From contig JAGQDJ010000021.1 in NCBI GenBank assembly GCA_022885665.1, positions 186,001 to 250,000 of the forward strand: a stretch of 64,000 nucleotides of DNA, written 5' to 3'. Position numbers and translations under genes: made by a program. Positions 23,819 to 37,956 of the stretch are shown piece by piece; position 1 is the first letter of the stretch, and the number at the start of each line of letters is the position of its first letter. This DNA is from Triops longicaudatus (lineage: Eukaryota > Arthropoda > Branchiopoda > Notostraca > Triopsidae). The notes beneath the pieces were generated by a model. It ran no database searches. It was not told the DNA's origin and worked only from the letters and a program-made list of their open reading frames with translations.

Positions 23819-26800
23819 GTTGATTGCTTGCGTTTGAACACGTCAATACGCACCTTTCTTTATTCGAACACAAAGTTTATGAACCGGCAAGGCTTTAGAA
23901 ACCGCAAACACAAGTCCATATCCAATTACTGCTTAAATCAAGAGAAATTCTTCGCTAAAAAAACATACTGAAGAAACTCTCCGCTTTCCACAGCAATGCA
24001 AATATGATCGAACCCCTAAAAGCGGACAAACTACATTAAAGGCTTTTCGGAGATTTTTTCCTTAACTTTGACTTCTGACCTGCAGTGACTCAACTGATTC
24101 CGAAGCCTGAGTCAGCAGCAAAGTGTTGCGGCTGGGCTTTTTAAGCAGTTTCTAAAAGGATAGTTCACAGCACGAGCAAAGAGAATTCAATCCTACATTA
24201 CTACGGTAAAACTTCATATTTCACCTTTATATGTACTCTGATATATTTGGTAAGTTCAAAATAATCATAATTCCGCTCATACGCTTCTGCTCACGCCAAC
24301 GCTAATTATACGTCCCTGTGGCGAAAACAGTTCGTTTTTCCGTGTACAGTGGATTTAAATGGCGATATTTCTCCCATTTTTTTCTGCAGCAGTTTCGCGT
24401 CATAAAATTGTTCCAACATTCAATTATTATACCGGAAAAGTGCGGCAAAAACGCTCAACCCTCAGTGACTATTGCACGAGAAACCGTAGAAAAGTACAGG
24501 GTAATAAGCAACGGGAGAGAAAAGTGAAAAACGCATCGAAACTACAACGCGCCTTTCGGTTAGGTAAGAAAATAAAACGATAGGGCGGCTTCACGTATCG
24601 TTAATAACCGAAGCTGCTCCAGAGTGAAGTGTTAATTTCCAATGCTATGCGGAGTCCTGACTACAGCAAGCAACTTCAGTATGTCTTTTTGTGTTACTGT
24701 ACGAAAAAAAGCAACACTGTAGAAAAAAAAAGTAAAAAAAATGGGAATTATGCATGCATACCAGAAAACACCTAAAATATACTCAAGCATTTCGATGCAC
24801 CGTACGAAGCTCTGTCTTCTCAAAAAAAAAAAATAATAAAAAAATAAAAAAAAAATAAAAAAGACGACGACGAGGAGTGGAATTATTGACGGGAGAAGTC
24901 CCAAATGATTCAGGGGCGTCAATAATGCATTACTCGTCATTTTTCAATTTCCTTGGTGATGAACCTTCCTTTTAGTCCTTATCTTTCTTTTTGTTGTTGA
25001 ACATTTCGTGGGGTTTGAGTTATCAATGCACTTTTCCCCTTTTAATTCTATAGATATTGTTTATTTTTCATACTCTTTGTTTTGCCTTTCGTTAATTAAA
25101 TAAATTACATTTCTTGCAATACCTTTTTACCCTCTTACAGTAGATAAGACTTCACTGGAACATGCGTTGTCCGTGTTTGCATCAGCTTGAATCTGAGAAC
25201 ATTATATTTGATAACATTGTGATTTTATTTGATAGTACTGATAATATTGATAATATTTCATAATGATATCTGATCGATAATATTTGGGGTTCTATTTTAT
25301 AATACTGTGAGCTAATTTACTTCAAAATATTTTTGTAACGATTTCATAAAGATTTGTAATAACGATTTAAATTTGTAATAATTTAAATTTCATAATTTTT
25401 GTAATAACGATTTCAGTACCCAAATGCACCTGTATCGAAGTCCAGACATGCCAAGCTTTGTTGGACGGGAATTTTTTTTATTATTTTTATTTTTTTATTT
25501 TGCCCAATTCGATAAGACGTCGGTGTTTTCACGAAAATGCAGCTTTTCTGTGTTCCCAAGAATGATGGATAGTGGACCAAACTATGAAAGACTTCAAACA
25601 CACCAAACTTTGTATGCACGGCGTGATAAATCGCGCAACTCTTCTTACGCGAGGGCCTCCTTCCACGCCGTGAAACTGCATAACATTATGCCAATCTCAT
25701 GGATATTATTTGTAATGTTCAGTTCGCTTGTGCCCAATGCACAAATTTCCTAAGCATGTTTTTAACTTCACCTTGCAACGAATGGCCTGGGTAGACCCAA
25801 ACCGACAATCTCATACAAGTGTCAGTACTCAGTATACAACGCTACACAGTTTGTTATATGGGACCAGGTGACGGCAACTATAAAAACCTGACTATAAAAA
25901 CAGATGAGTGACGCTCTTCGCTTTACAGTTGTTCAAAAGCTTGCTGCTTGCGCACCAAACGACGGTCTGTCTTTTGTCGTGACAAACAAAACATAGGCGT
26001 AAACACGAGGAATAGCTATCATGTGATACGCACCGAATAAGTGGTACACGAAAGTCCCCTCAACAGGAGCATTTCTATTATCAAAACGAGAGGTCTAGAT
26101 ATCAAATTACAACCAACTGTTTGTCTTTTATTCCTGGGAAAACTAACAGCAAGAAAAGGATACACTCTAATCTTAAACGAAAATCACAATTGCCCATTCA
26201 CGTCAAGTGTCAAGTAACAGTAACGAGGTTTTCCATTTCATGCCCATTTAATACAAATTACCTTTCCCTAACCACTCTCTCCAAATTCCAAACTCCATAA
26301 AAAAATAAACATAAAATACAAATAAATTAAACTAAGAGAGCAAAAAAAAAAATAATAAAAATGCATGTAAAATACAAGAAAAATTAAGCAGGAAACAAAA
26401 TGCGAATAAAAAAAAAAACAGAGAAAAATAGAAGATTTATGCGTCAAAATTGTTCTATTTCCCCAGAACTAGCTATACGGACTCGAAATAATTCTGCTGA
26501 AGATTTTTAATTTCTATGAACGTTAGTTTCTATATTACAATTTATTCTTCAAATCGAAGTAAAATAAAATAAAAATCAGAAATGCTATATTTTATAAATT
26601 AGAAATGCTAAATTAGAATAGCTCAAGGTGTTTAACTGTTATGAAAAGTTCGTAACAAAGATTCAGACACGTATTTTTATCACTGAGCAAGCATGATATC
26701 AAAACCTATGTATTGGCTTGGTGTTTCCCTTTATTATTAGCAGTTTTCTCTGCATACTGTTACGTTCTACTCCTTTTCGAATTCCGTTTATTCGCAACTT

Positions 26801-26985
26801 CCAACCTACATCAACACCAAAACGAACTCCGATACAAAATCACACAAAAACACTCTCCTTCTCGTGCTAACTATCACACCACGCTTACAACAATCAAACT
26901 TCACGTTGAAGAAACGGAACCGTCTCAAAAGAAGGCCAGAAAGGAACTCTCTATTACAGGCTGGGTGCAGGGGATTTCATTCTTA

Positions 26986-27015
26986 CCAACAATGAATCTT
27001 AGGATTCATTGTTGG
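26986..27015. repeat. 30-bp perfect inverted repeat
   Basis: The arms CCAACAATGAATC and GATTCATTGTTGG are 13 bp and perfect, separated by TTAG. It lies in the middle of the long PKG intron. No gene or terminator context explains it. Confidence 0.85.
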
Positions 27016-29850
27016 ACGGTTACGAAATTTACTGTTGGGTAACAACGAACGCCACAATACATTACTATGTCTTCGACAGTTATCAAATTTTACCACGTAG
27101 TTTGAATGCAGTCCAGTCTTAAGTACCAAAACACACAGCTAATTTAATGACCATACAATAGTCTCGCCTTTACGCACACTGAATCGTCGAATCATCTCTG
27201 TTACAGTGACTTTCACTTGGAAAATTAATTCATCTGTCTCTTACTGCACACTAAACAGCTTCAGAGACATCATGGAAGCTGGTGAAGATTAAGAGAGCTG
27301 GCGCGTGAAATACTCGCTGCAAGTGCTTTTTAATCGTTGGCGAATCAATCCCGAACTAATCGACACACCGTTCGCCACCAACCCCTGGTTTGCGGCGACT
27401 CAGGTGGTCCACCTTGATCAGAAAGTAAAAACGTAAACGTGACTCCCCGTTAGCATTTGTTATGTCGCCTTAAGTCTCTGTACGTCTTATCCATTATGCA
27501 TGAAGTTGAGCAGCGAAAGCACAAAATAATCGGTGAAAAAACGTGCATAACTTAGCGCTCCAGCTTTTACCATATCTATCGGTAAAAAAAGGGCTACAGA
27601 ACGTCCCAACGCGCTAACCCTCATGCAAATTTACCCGCATCTTAGTCCAATCAAGCAAGACAGAGTCAGAAGTCTCGAGATTGGAGCAGACACAAAAAAT
27701 GCTGCACTGTAATCATCGCTACATATTGGAAAAACGGGACAAGCCAAATTCGCTATCCGAGAACTACGCAGTATTTAACACCTCCAAGTAATAAAACAGA
27801 TAATACCAGTATTTGTATATAACATGGCATATTGCAATTTATTTTTATGTTCGTTTATTATTTTGCTTCTGTCGAGCCAAAATCTACTAAATAGTGTACT
27901 CTGCCGTATTTATCATGTTTAATGTGTTTATAACGTGAAATATTGGAAAAATATTTCATTATTATCGAAATTTCTGAGTCACAAAAGATGGATTATTTTA
28001 AGATGTATTTCGAAAGAAAAGATCGAAAAAATAAATAAATAGGTAAAATATACTAAAGTAAAATAGATAAAATAAAAAAAGAATATCCTAACCACTCCAA
28101 AGCGTCGAGGATCAGAAAAAGGGTTCTATGTGAAAAAAAAGACGGGAATATGCTATGTCACGTATTTGCGCCTGCCAAGGCACTCAGTACATGCATCCGT
28201 TTTGCGGCCTGCAGCTATCGTACGTAATACCGAGCTGTGTTTGTTTTAAGTTTATTTTCTTAATGCCTTTTATACCCACGTGCCAAAATACAGATAAAGT
28301 TTCACTTCTCCGCAACGCCTTCAGAGTTCCAATTAATTCTTATTAGAAAATACAGCTTAAACACACCCACTTATACAATCTACAAAAAATAAAAGCAAAG
28401 AATTCCCCTTTTGTACTATGATGGCGTGTAGACACCACCTTGACGTCTGAAACGTGACAAAGCCTAGCCGCATCTTCTGATGCGTTTTACTTAGGCCCGA
28501 AAATTTCCCAAAGCCCCGCCATTTTCCCTTATTAACCTTCCTGACGCAAGAGTTTATCCCTGCACGGGCGTTGAACAGTTCTTCAAGCTATTTGACGACG
28601 TTGTTAATGAAGTTTTCCACGGCCTTTATATGGTATAATAACAGTATTTTAATAAGACGGGACTTGTCACGTCACCGCCTTACACGTCTTCATTACAGCT
28701 GCATTGTGCCGACACAGCTAGCACCAAGAAACACCACTCGAAATTTTTTTCGTTCATAACTCACGAGGCACGAGAGTCCAGCAAAGCTTATGTGACACAC
28801 GGCCATAGAAACGACATTAAACGCCTTCTCCCCTGAAACTACCATGGTTTAGTGGTCTTTGCATTACCTAGTTATCAATCTAGTACAGCCGCACAGGTGA
28901 AGCTATTACAAGTCATATGGCAGAAAATATGGAGGAAAATGGCGCAAAAAACTTTCCATTTTTGTTGAGGTTTCGGGATTCGTTTGCCAAGCTTGCATGA
29001 CGGCGGGAGGTCTTTTAAGACACTTGTGGCCACAAAAATAATTTAATAGCGAGTTTTGGCACATCCATGCTTTCCCATAGTCATGAAATGGAGGGACGGA
29101 GGAAATATATTATAGCTAAACACACACGATAGACAAAAAAGTGTGGTTTATTGCGAATACAACTCCTCCTTGGGTAGAAAACGAAAATGGGAATATGAAC
29201 TCTCACTTTCATAATAAAGTGCAACAGATAAAAAGAACTGGTTTAGAGTCTTTAGTATTCGCTTGGCCGTTCGTTTTCTACGTTTGGTTGTGTGCAACAG
29301 TGAATATACTCTGTTTTTACTTTACCGCCTTCAATTCTAGGTCATGATGCTGCTACCTGGAGGACAATAAGGTAAGCGATGGCAAATAGACCGCATTTCA
29401 TCCTCAGACATAGGCAATACGTGGATCAAGTTTATTTTCTGAAAATACCGGTTTATTTATAAATTTCGAAAATTGGCGCGCTTTCAGCCACGTTGAATAG
29501 AATACCATTAGTGACTTATTTCAGCATGAGCCGAGAATTTTTATTTATTTATTTCAAATATCCAAAAATCCAAACTAAAAAATCAACACTTACAACACAA
29601 TTAGCCTGCTAACAAATACAATATTCATGAACAATCCTCCGCAAATCAGTTGCTTGTTTTACGGTGCTTGTCTATATAAGTTTATGGTTCTATAAGCACT
29701 CAATTTTTTTTTACGCGATCGGAATCAGAAAGTTGAAAATTTGGATATTTGACAAAATCACTTGCACGTGTTCATTGCGTTGGGAATTGTTTAGAAAGTC
29801 ACAATGCGCAACAAAAATTATAATAAATATTTTATTTCTATACTTTCGTT

Positions 29851-30020
29851 ACAGTAGAACTTTGCTATAAAGAACCCTTTTATAGCGAAATGCCGGCATG
29901 AACAGACGGGTTGTGCAAGTTCCAAAGTTATGCAAATGTTCAGTATAGAAAAAAACGTCCGTAACGCGAATTTCGAGTACAGTTAATGTCTTCCGGTTCG
30001 TTATAACGAGATTCTGCTGC
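29851..30020. mobile_element. MITE-like element, single copy
   Basis: It starts CAGTAGAACTTTGCTATAAA and ends GGTTCGTTATAACGAGATTC then TGCTG, giving imperfect terminal inverted repeats. Internal blocks match the other copies (ATAGCGAAATGCCGGCATGA, GTCCGTAACGCGAATTTCGA). The length is about 170 bp and there is no ORF. Confidence 0.65.
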
Positions 30021-30862
30021 ATTTTTTGGAAACCAGTATGGAAAATCTCCCGGACTACATGTACCTAAAAATACCTGAGAATCATGTCGGCCGTCTGTAA
30101 ACCTATTACATATATAAAACTTGAAAATCAACTAAAAATAAAACAAGGGAAGTCATTACGTTCTGTATAATTAGGACCCATACGTGCAACTTCCTTCAAC
30201 AAATTCCACACGAAGTCCACGTACAAATCGCCACTGACAATCTTTCCTCAGAAAAGCATTCTTTCTGAATAACTTCTGACACATTTTAGGCCAAAGACGT
30301 GTTTTACATCCCGATTCAGTGGGTTCAACATTTCTCATAACCTTGGAATGTAACTACTGAATTCACTAAACACTGCATTTTGTTGAAAATAAACGAACCA
30401 CCACCAGGCTAAGGCCAAAAATAAAACTACTTCATAAAAAAACGAAGAAAAACTATACTTTTTCCTATTAAAACGAATGTTAAATATGTGCCAATTAGCA
30501 TATTTTGCGCTTATTAAAAAGAAAATCCTCCCAACATTTCCTGGTTTGTAGCCAGGTTTACATCGAACCAATACCAAAAAGCTATCACTTTTTGCTCTAG
30601 GTCGCAGCAGCAGACTGGTCCTCGTCCTCTACTAACTGCAGGTAGCAACAACTATGAATTTGCGTAACACTGAATACTAGTTTCAGGAATTTCTTCAACA
30701 TTAACCATTTTATCTTCCTTCAGTTTCATGATTTCGCAACCGAGCTATGACTACACAATTAGATATTGTAAACATGCAAGAAAGTAAAAGAATTGTCGAG
30801 GTTAGCGCAATCAACCCGAACCCAACCTACCTTTTCATGAATTCTACACAAAACGCCTTTAG

Positions 30863-30896
<34 letters not shown>
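30863..30896. repeat. Poly(A) tract, 34 nt
   Basis: This is an uninterrupted A run in the long PKG intron, followed by CTCGCTTTGG. No tail-bearing retrocopy is recognised upstream. Confidence 0.95.
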
Positions 30897-30899
<3 letters not shown>

Positions 30900-33800
30900 G
30901 CTTTGGACACGGTGTTCACCCATGTCTCATCGGCTCTTTATTCACTGAAGATCTCGTCAGCCAAGGTGAGAGGTCACCAGCAAGAGCTATTCGTCACAGC
31001 AGGACAGTGACTTCCTAACGGGTTATCGAAAACGACCATCTCAGTGCTATTGACACACAGTGCCTAAAAAGTACAACAAAGCACATATACATTTTACTAC
31101 TGTAAAAGCTTGTCAGGAATAAACTAACTCCACCCCCCTACACTAAACATTTGTCAGAAAGAATTCACGAAAAATTGGTACACACAAAACGACAAATTAC
31201 ACCTTGTCTAAGAAACATAAAGACGATTATTCCGTCTCAGAGGCTAGGGGGGCCCACTAGTCTATTAATAATCTTGCTTCTGCGATGCTTTCTTGTCTTA
31301 ACCGCAGCCCAGTCACATACACATAAAAAATAAAGAAAAAAAAGTTGAAACTGCCGCAGCCATCATCCAAACTCGCCCTCAATTCTGTGACATTTTAACT
31401 CGGATTCGCCGGAGAAATGCGAGTAGTATGCCAAATCGTGTCTCCTGCGAAGGATCATTAGACAAAAAGATTATAGATCGTTCCAGGAACGCTCCATAGC
31501 AGTCTGCCACTCACACACGCAAAAAGAACGCCCGGTATTTAAATTTACGACCCGAAAAGTAACCTCTGATCCCTGAAAACAGAAATAGCTGGAGAATATA
31601 CACCCAGCAACTGATCTCAGCAGCAAAATCACAGATGGCAACAAAAAAAGCAAGAGACCAAAGTTTCGCTCCAAGTCCTTTCGTACTTTAGTACTAAGCA
31701 GGTCTCGAGTCATGTAAATTAAGGTTTCAAGGAGGCGGAAAGTACATGTTGAACAAGTTGAGCGGTCATGGTGGACATTTAGGCGACATTTATCACAGGT
31801 TGGTTAAAACTTGCTGGTCCAAGACAATCGCGTTATCCCCTCCGCTTCAGACGTTTTGCTCCTTCAAAGTTTTCCTAATTTAGCTCGCTCCGAGTAAACT
31901 TTCTTGAATTATACGAATAATAAAATAAAGAAAAAAAATATTCTGAAATACAATACGTGCTTATTAAGGTGGAATTCGCCAACGCGAGCGAATACACAGT
32001 AGGTAACGCAACACAAAAGAGAAACGCGAGGCAGTAGGAGTGAGTAGGCCAATTGTTTCTGCCTTGACAACACAAATTCTGTTGCTAACGTCGAAGGATT
32101 GGGCAAAAACTTACTAAGAATGTCTTGCACGAAAGAGATTCTGCAAAAGAAAAACGGAGAGAGAATGACATCTACATCTTCTGCTCACAACCTTTGAGTT
32201 GACCTTTTAACCTGAGCGTGCACATGAAGAGCAATCATTTTAGATCAGCGCACTAATATATGCCCGGAAGACTTGCCACTGAGGTTAACCAGTCGAAATC
32301 ACCACCTGCCTTGCTACTCTCTTAACTCCGTTGCTAAATTGAAAAGCTACCAAATTCTACAGAGAATAGTGTCAGTTAGGACCAACAGCCCATTACGCGG
32401 ATCATAAATACTCACGAAGATTTAACTAAGAATCCTGTATTCAATTTTCCACGCGCACGTTAAAAATTGCTATTACAGGGCCACATCGATTGAAACGATT
32501 CAAAATCATAATTTATTCTTATGAAAAATTGTGTCAATTTGAAAAGACGCGCTAAAAAATTCGCTGGAATAGTGACATTTTGTCCACCCAAGCTGTGATT
32601 AAAACTATGCATTAAGGTAGCAATAATACAAGAGAGATCGCTTCAACCTGAGATAGCAAAATTAAGCGATTGAGTAAAAGTTTGCTAGTGATTTGTAATT
32701 AATTGATTTTATTTGTAATTATTTTTGCAAAATTCCATCTATGTACTAAGCGAAATTTGATTTCTACATGAAACTGACGACGCAGTTACTGATGTCAGTT
32801 GCGTACAATCTTTTCAAGACTGTAAAACAGGAAAAATATAACCAAAATGCCGTAAAAACTACGTCAGCTAAATTACAATTTGGCTTCCGGTTGGACGCAG
32901 TAGGTTTAACTGCAAATTTTACGTTGGTATTGTCCAATATTTTTCAGAACTTAGGAACGTATTCCTATCCATCAATGAAATTTTCCATATCGTATACTCG
33001 GTTTCTATTTTCGCGGACACTTAGTGGAACGCACCGTTTGCTTACGCCGTTTTTTTACGAGTGTTATAATAAACGGAAAAAAATATATAAAATCGGAAAA
33101 AAATCAAACTAAGCTTAACGCTGTGTTCAGTAAAGACTAAACGATCTAACGTTTCTACTATGCGTTCAAAGTAACTTTTATTAAACAGACGTTCGAATTT
33201 CCGGCCTCTTTGTTATTCAACTATCTTTGGTGAAAGTCCTGTCGGCTTTAAATAACAATAATTTAGCCCCGGGTGTAATCAAAGTTTTAACATTTAGAAA
33301 GTGGATTTCTTTGTACTAACAGGGCATACGTGTACAAAGAAAGACCTCAGGGTAATTGGTTCTATTATAAACAAACAGCATTCGATAATGACGAACGTTT
33401 CCATTGCTCTGCTTAGCTTATACAAACTAAATTCAACGTGACAGGATCAGAATAGGAAAGCCCTTCACGCGAGCGCCGTATGTTTTATCATAGGCCTGTT
33501 TCGCTTCGGTCGACTTTTCTATTGGTATTGTATAGCTAATACAATGGGTAAGAACCTTTTAACTAGTTTGAAGGCCGTAAACTGACAGAAACATGTATGT
33601 TTCGGAATGCTGTTAGACTAACCTTTGTATACTTACGACCGCGCTCTTCTTACATTCTCCCGCTCTATACAGGTAATCATAGCCGTGAAAATTATACACT
33701 TTTTTACTAGGTCAAGGCCTTCTGTCCCAGTTTTACGTTTCGAATGGGAGCAAAACCGCGAAAGTGTAACTCAGCAACCATGAACAAGGTTTCGGAGATT

Positions 33801-36440
33801 TCTAACTTCGCAAAGCCAGCACTCTTAACACACAACAAAAATAACGTCTAACCACAATTATGTTTACGAGTTAAGAATATGTATCGGTTGCGTTTTACAT
33901 ATTTAAAACAGCAATTATAGAACATTTAGGTATGCAACAAGCAATACTTTTCCCTCTACAAAACTGAAAATAAGCTCCAGTTTCGATCCTCATTGGTCAC
34001 TTGGCTATTAGAGTATACTTGTGATAAAGAAAAATTTCTAGCTCACAATGACGTCGGAAATGTTAGCCAAAGGAGGTAAGCTATTACACAATAAGAGCTC
34101 GCAATTATCTTAACTTGGTAAATTAAACGCTTTTATTGCATAAGACCAGTTTTCGTCTATTCCGTTAACTTAAGAATACTAACTTAAGAATACTTAGGGA
34201 AACTAACCAACAAACCACATATACCAACAAAGATGAGATTATTTAATCATATTTAGTGGGTAAAAACGAAAAAAATATTACATTTCCCCTTCTTGAGTAG
34301 ATAAAGCCTTTAGTAGAAATGGAGTCTTCGGTAATCGTATTTAGCTACCGTAACATGATTTGTGACAGAAACCGTCACCTGGTTACCTGTAATAGCCAGG
34401 ATGTCACATCGTAAGAGTTGTTACAGCATATAAAAAAGCTGCGCTCTAGTTATAGCTTGACAGCGCCTTCTCTTGATTAACGAGAGCGAAACTTGTTGAG
34501 AAGCTCTCAAAGAAGGCAAAGAAAAAAGCAATACGCATCTTGGCGACAGGAAAACCCGTGGCGTTTGCCAAGAAAAAGGCGGGAGAAGTAGCGACGATTA
34601 CCTATGAAACAAAGGCACTGAAAGATCTGTAACTATACCGGTCGAACGAGTTTGGAGGCTCCCCAAAAAATCTTTACCTGCTGTTTATTTAATTTCCCTT
34701 CCTTCGAAGAATCTATTTATAGCCCACGCTTCCAATGGCTATACAAGGAAATTCCACAACAAAGCGCAAAGGAAGTTCAGTTTTGTCCGATAACTCCAGT
34801 TATTCCACGAAACGCTAAACTTCTCCCTTTTCCTAAATTGTTTCGTGTTTTTCGAAGTTTATTTATAAATGTATCTTGTTGAGTTCTTCGTATTCACACG
34901 AGGTAAACTTTACATAATAAACAAACGTTAAAGGTGTGTCTATATTTATTCCACGAATTTTGAAGCAGCTCGCTTAAAATCTATATTCTATATTCACGCC
35001 ATATAATTACTTTACACAGTCGAGTTATTCGGAACTTTCGCTAAGTACTGTATTCGACAGCTCACTTTGGATCCGCAGATTCAGAGTACGCTTTGACACT
35101 CCAGCGTAGCCAGTGAACATCGATATATGAATCGAATATGATACTTGTAAGTTTTTTATTAATTCTGAAAAAAAATATTTCGGTGGGTAAAAGTCGTCCC
35201 AAGATGGTTAAAATTCTCGAGGTTGACAAAACCGAGTTCCATTGTATATCAATGAATTACGTCTGCACGGCAAGCGAGAGTAGACGAAAATAATACAGAG
35301 AAGCAGTATAAAAAGAAATCGGTAAGCAAATCCTTTCTGATTCCTCTTTCAGACTGTATGACTAGAGAAGTTATTTTCGACTAAAACTTTCCCTTTTTCT
35401 GTTACAAAGACCAATTTCGACTGAACCTCCCTTCTGGCTTGGGTACTTTCAGGGCCACAACTGTTCACGAGGAGTGTGGTAAGCTTCATTGCGTAAGGAC
35501 TTAGACGAATCTGTTCGTTCCGTGGTAATCCAGCTCCGGTTTAGCATACTTGTTGTCCTCTAAAAACGTTGGATAACACTCAGATGCATAATGAAGGGCT
35601 TCGTTGAAAAATGGGCGACATTAATTGTTTCTAAATTTGGCCTCCAGCCCAGCGGCGCGATTTTAATCTATCCGCGCTGCATTTCCGCTTACTAGTCGTC
35701 TCCACAAAACCTAAGCGGCTAAAGTGAAACGAAACAAACTTCCGTCATCTGCTCGGAAGATTGGAGGATATGCGTGGAGAAAAGCTAGCTAAGAGAGAGG
35801 AAAAAAATACGCACGATTACAAACTCCCGAGCTAAATATAGCTATCAGCCACACAAAAACTCGACCTTATCCGAAATATCCAGACATTTTCAACACCCTA
35901 ACCTACAGTAATTCCTTATCATCTACGATTACGAGGTTTCTGGATCAGCGTACCCTTCTTCGCGGGTCTCTTATCGCCAGTTCAACTTTCCCCTCAGCAA
36001 CCATTAGATAATAATAGAACTAAACGCGCGTCCTTCATGCAGAAACACGATCCTTGGAGTATAAGGTATGAAAAATCTCCATCCACAATCCACCCAATAC
36101 GATCCAGGGTAGGTGAACTTCATTAGCTCTTATCGCTAAGCATCTTATCGTGGTTAAGTAAGGTACCACTTGTTTCCTATCCTGAAAGGAAACCTTATAC
36201 AGCCCAATTTTATTGGTAGAAAATAGACCTGCTGACATATCAGTAAAAATGTACTTGGCTGTGTTCAACACGAGTGTGTTCGACATTTTACGAACGGCAC
36301 GTTCCCATTCCCAACGCTTGAAACGCTCCAGAACAACAACAGAATACTACAAAGAGTTATTACTCGCGGAGCTTATGCCCAGCGACGTGCGGGATTCGCG
36401 CAAATACAGCAGTGTCATGAAATAAAATGCGGATACTTAC

Positions 36441-36745
36441 TTATCGCTCTTGGGATATTCTTGAAAAGTTTGATGACTAAGTTCCTGCAAAGTTTTGAGG
36501 CTCTGAGGCTCGGCAGATATTCCTTGAGCTCTTTGTTTCCTGGGTCCTCGAGTAACTGTACTCAGACGCAAGGGAAAATTGGAGAGGCCGAATGGCACCA
36601 CGCTTTGGAATTTATCCAGGTGGGATTTGAGTTGAACAATTTCATCTTCCTTGTCCTGAACGAGTTTTTCCAACTTACGAATCTGTTCATCCTTTTTCGA
36701 CAGAATAATCTGCAACTCCTGGAGGGTTCCCATGGCTGGAGTCAT
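36441..36745 (-). CDS. PKG alternative first coding exon, alpha-like N terminus
   Basis: This exon holds 101 codons plus 2 nt. It starts MTPAMGTLQELQIILSKKDE and contains a short leucine zipper (EQIRKLEKLVQDKEDEIVQL). The segment KFQSVVPF and the pseudosubstrate RGPRKQRAQGISAEPQ follow. RAQGISAEPQ is the PRKG1-alpha signature. The donor is a consensus GTAAGT in phase 2, joining to 16684. Initiation could be at the first Met or at the internal MGTLQELQ. This is the 5'-most coding exon seen, so the gene spans more than 29.8 kb here. Neighbouring COX18 lies upstream on the same strand, with its 3' end 1.2 kb away. Confidence 0.92.
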
Positions 36746-37956
36746 TTAATAAACTTGAAAAACTAATGCTGAAAAATTTTGGCACCCAAAAGAAACAAAA
36801 TGAAGGTTTCCAATGTCAATGTTGACTGTTTGATAGATTTTAGCTAAGAGTTGACTTAGCTTAACTCGTTGGGGGGCATAAGATGACACGTTCGGGGTCG
36901 TTTAAACTAGGCCCACTTTTGCACCAAAACAAGTCGGCTTTGCAACGTGCCTGCGATTCGGGCCAACTGAAAAGCTAAATTAGCTGGCAGTCACACACTC
37001 AAATCGGTCTTTGGGGACTTTCAGGAATATTTTTAAAGCTTAGCGGCATACACAGACGGCGTAACACACACATTCTCAACTAAATGTCATCCACCTGCTC
37101 AAACTCGTTCATAGTAATTACTCAGTTTTTACGGAACTAAGTACAAAACCCAGGTTTTGCCACGCACGGCAATCAAGCCAAGCTGACAGTGACAACTAGC
37201 GCTGTGCACCGAATATTTCCGATAGGTTGGGTCCAACCGCTAGCGACAACTGGCGGAAGAGTAGAATACTCCTCGAAGGTCTTAGTTTTAGTCCGGAATG
37301 GGACACTTTTCCGTTACGGCGTTTTCCCGCTCTTCTGCTAAATTTAGTTCGGGCACTGTTACTATATCTGCTAGTGGACCGAAATTGGCAGAGGAATGAA
37401 AAAGACGCTTACTCAATTACTCAGCAAAAATAACTAACTTAAAAAAAAATATATTTTAAAAGTTTCCTCTTAACTTTAACGCTCACGACTTCATGTAGCA
37501 TGAACATGTATGAATTTCTCCTCATCTTGCTCCATTGAAATACCCGTCAATCTTTTCGTAGCGATCAAGTACTAAAACTTATAAAGGAAGTCGAATGCCT
37601 TGTGAAATCTTAAACAAGAGTAAGACAGGAAACCTAAATTAACTGCTTGCAAATGCCATCTATAAATGAACGCTAATTGACATTAAAATGAATTTGATTT
37701 GAAGAGAATAAAGCCCGAAATAATTCACATTGCTACGCCTATTAAAAACTTAAACAAATAAATTATTACGAATTGATTCAAGATCTTTAAAATGTCAAAA
37801 CTGAATTAAACCGAATTTTAAAAAATAGTTTTTAATTTAATTTGACTTTCACTTTCCTTGAATTTGCCCAGTTCTGGTCTGCACGACGTCGAATGTTGAG
37901 ATAGCAGAGTTTCACTATTGAATGTAAAACTTTATTATTTTCGGGAGAATGCACTA
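36746..37956. other. Intergenic: PKG alpha promoter region and COX18 3' flank
   Basis: This region lies upstream of the alpha-like PKG start and downstream of the COX18 stop. It should contain the promoter of the alpha-like PKG transcript. I see no coding exon. The 37227-37433 ORF has no recognisable product. Confidence 0.6.
37931..37936 (-). terminator. COX18: COX18 polyadenylation signal
   Basis: Plus-strand TTTATT reads AATAAA on the minus strand, 20 nt past the COX18 stop codon. This implies a very short 3'UTR. Confidence 0.7.

Larger units (their letters stand above)
19143..36440. other. Long intron of the PKG alpha-like form, with beta-form promoter region
   Basis: This is 17.3 kb between the two alternative N-terminal exons. 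Positions 19143-19960 are GC-richer and would carry the promoter and 5'UTR of the beta-like form. The rest is AT-rich with homopolymer tracts (22070-22101, 23779-23815, 30863-30896), a MITE-like element at 29851-30020 and a 30-bp palindrome at 26986-27015. No further coding exon is recognised. The scattered ORFs of 60-112 codons look like chance. Confidence 0.65.
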
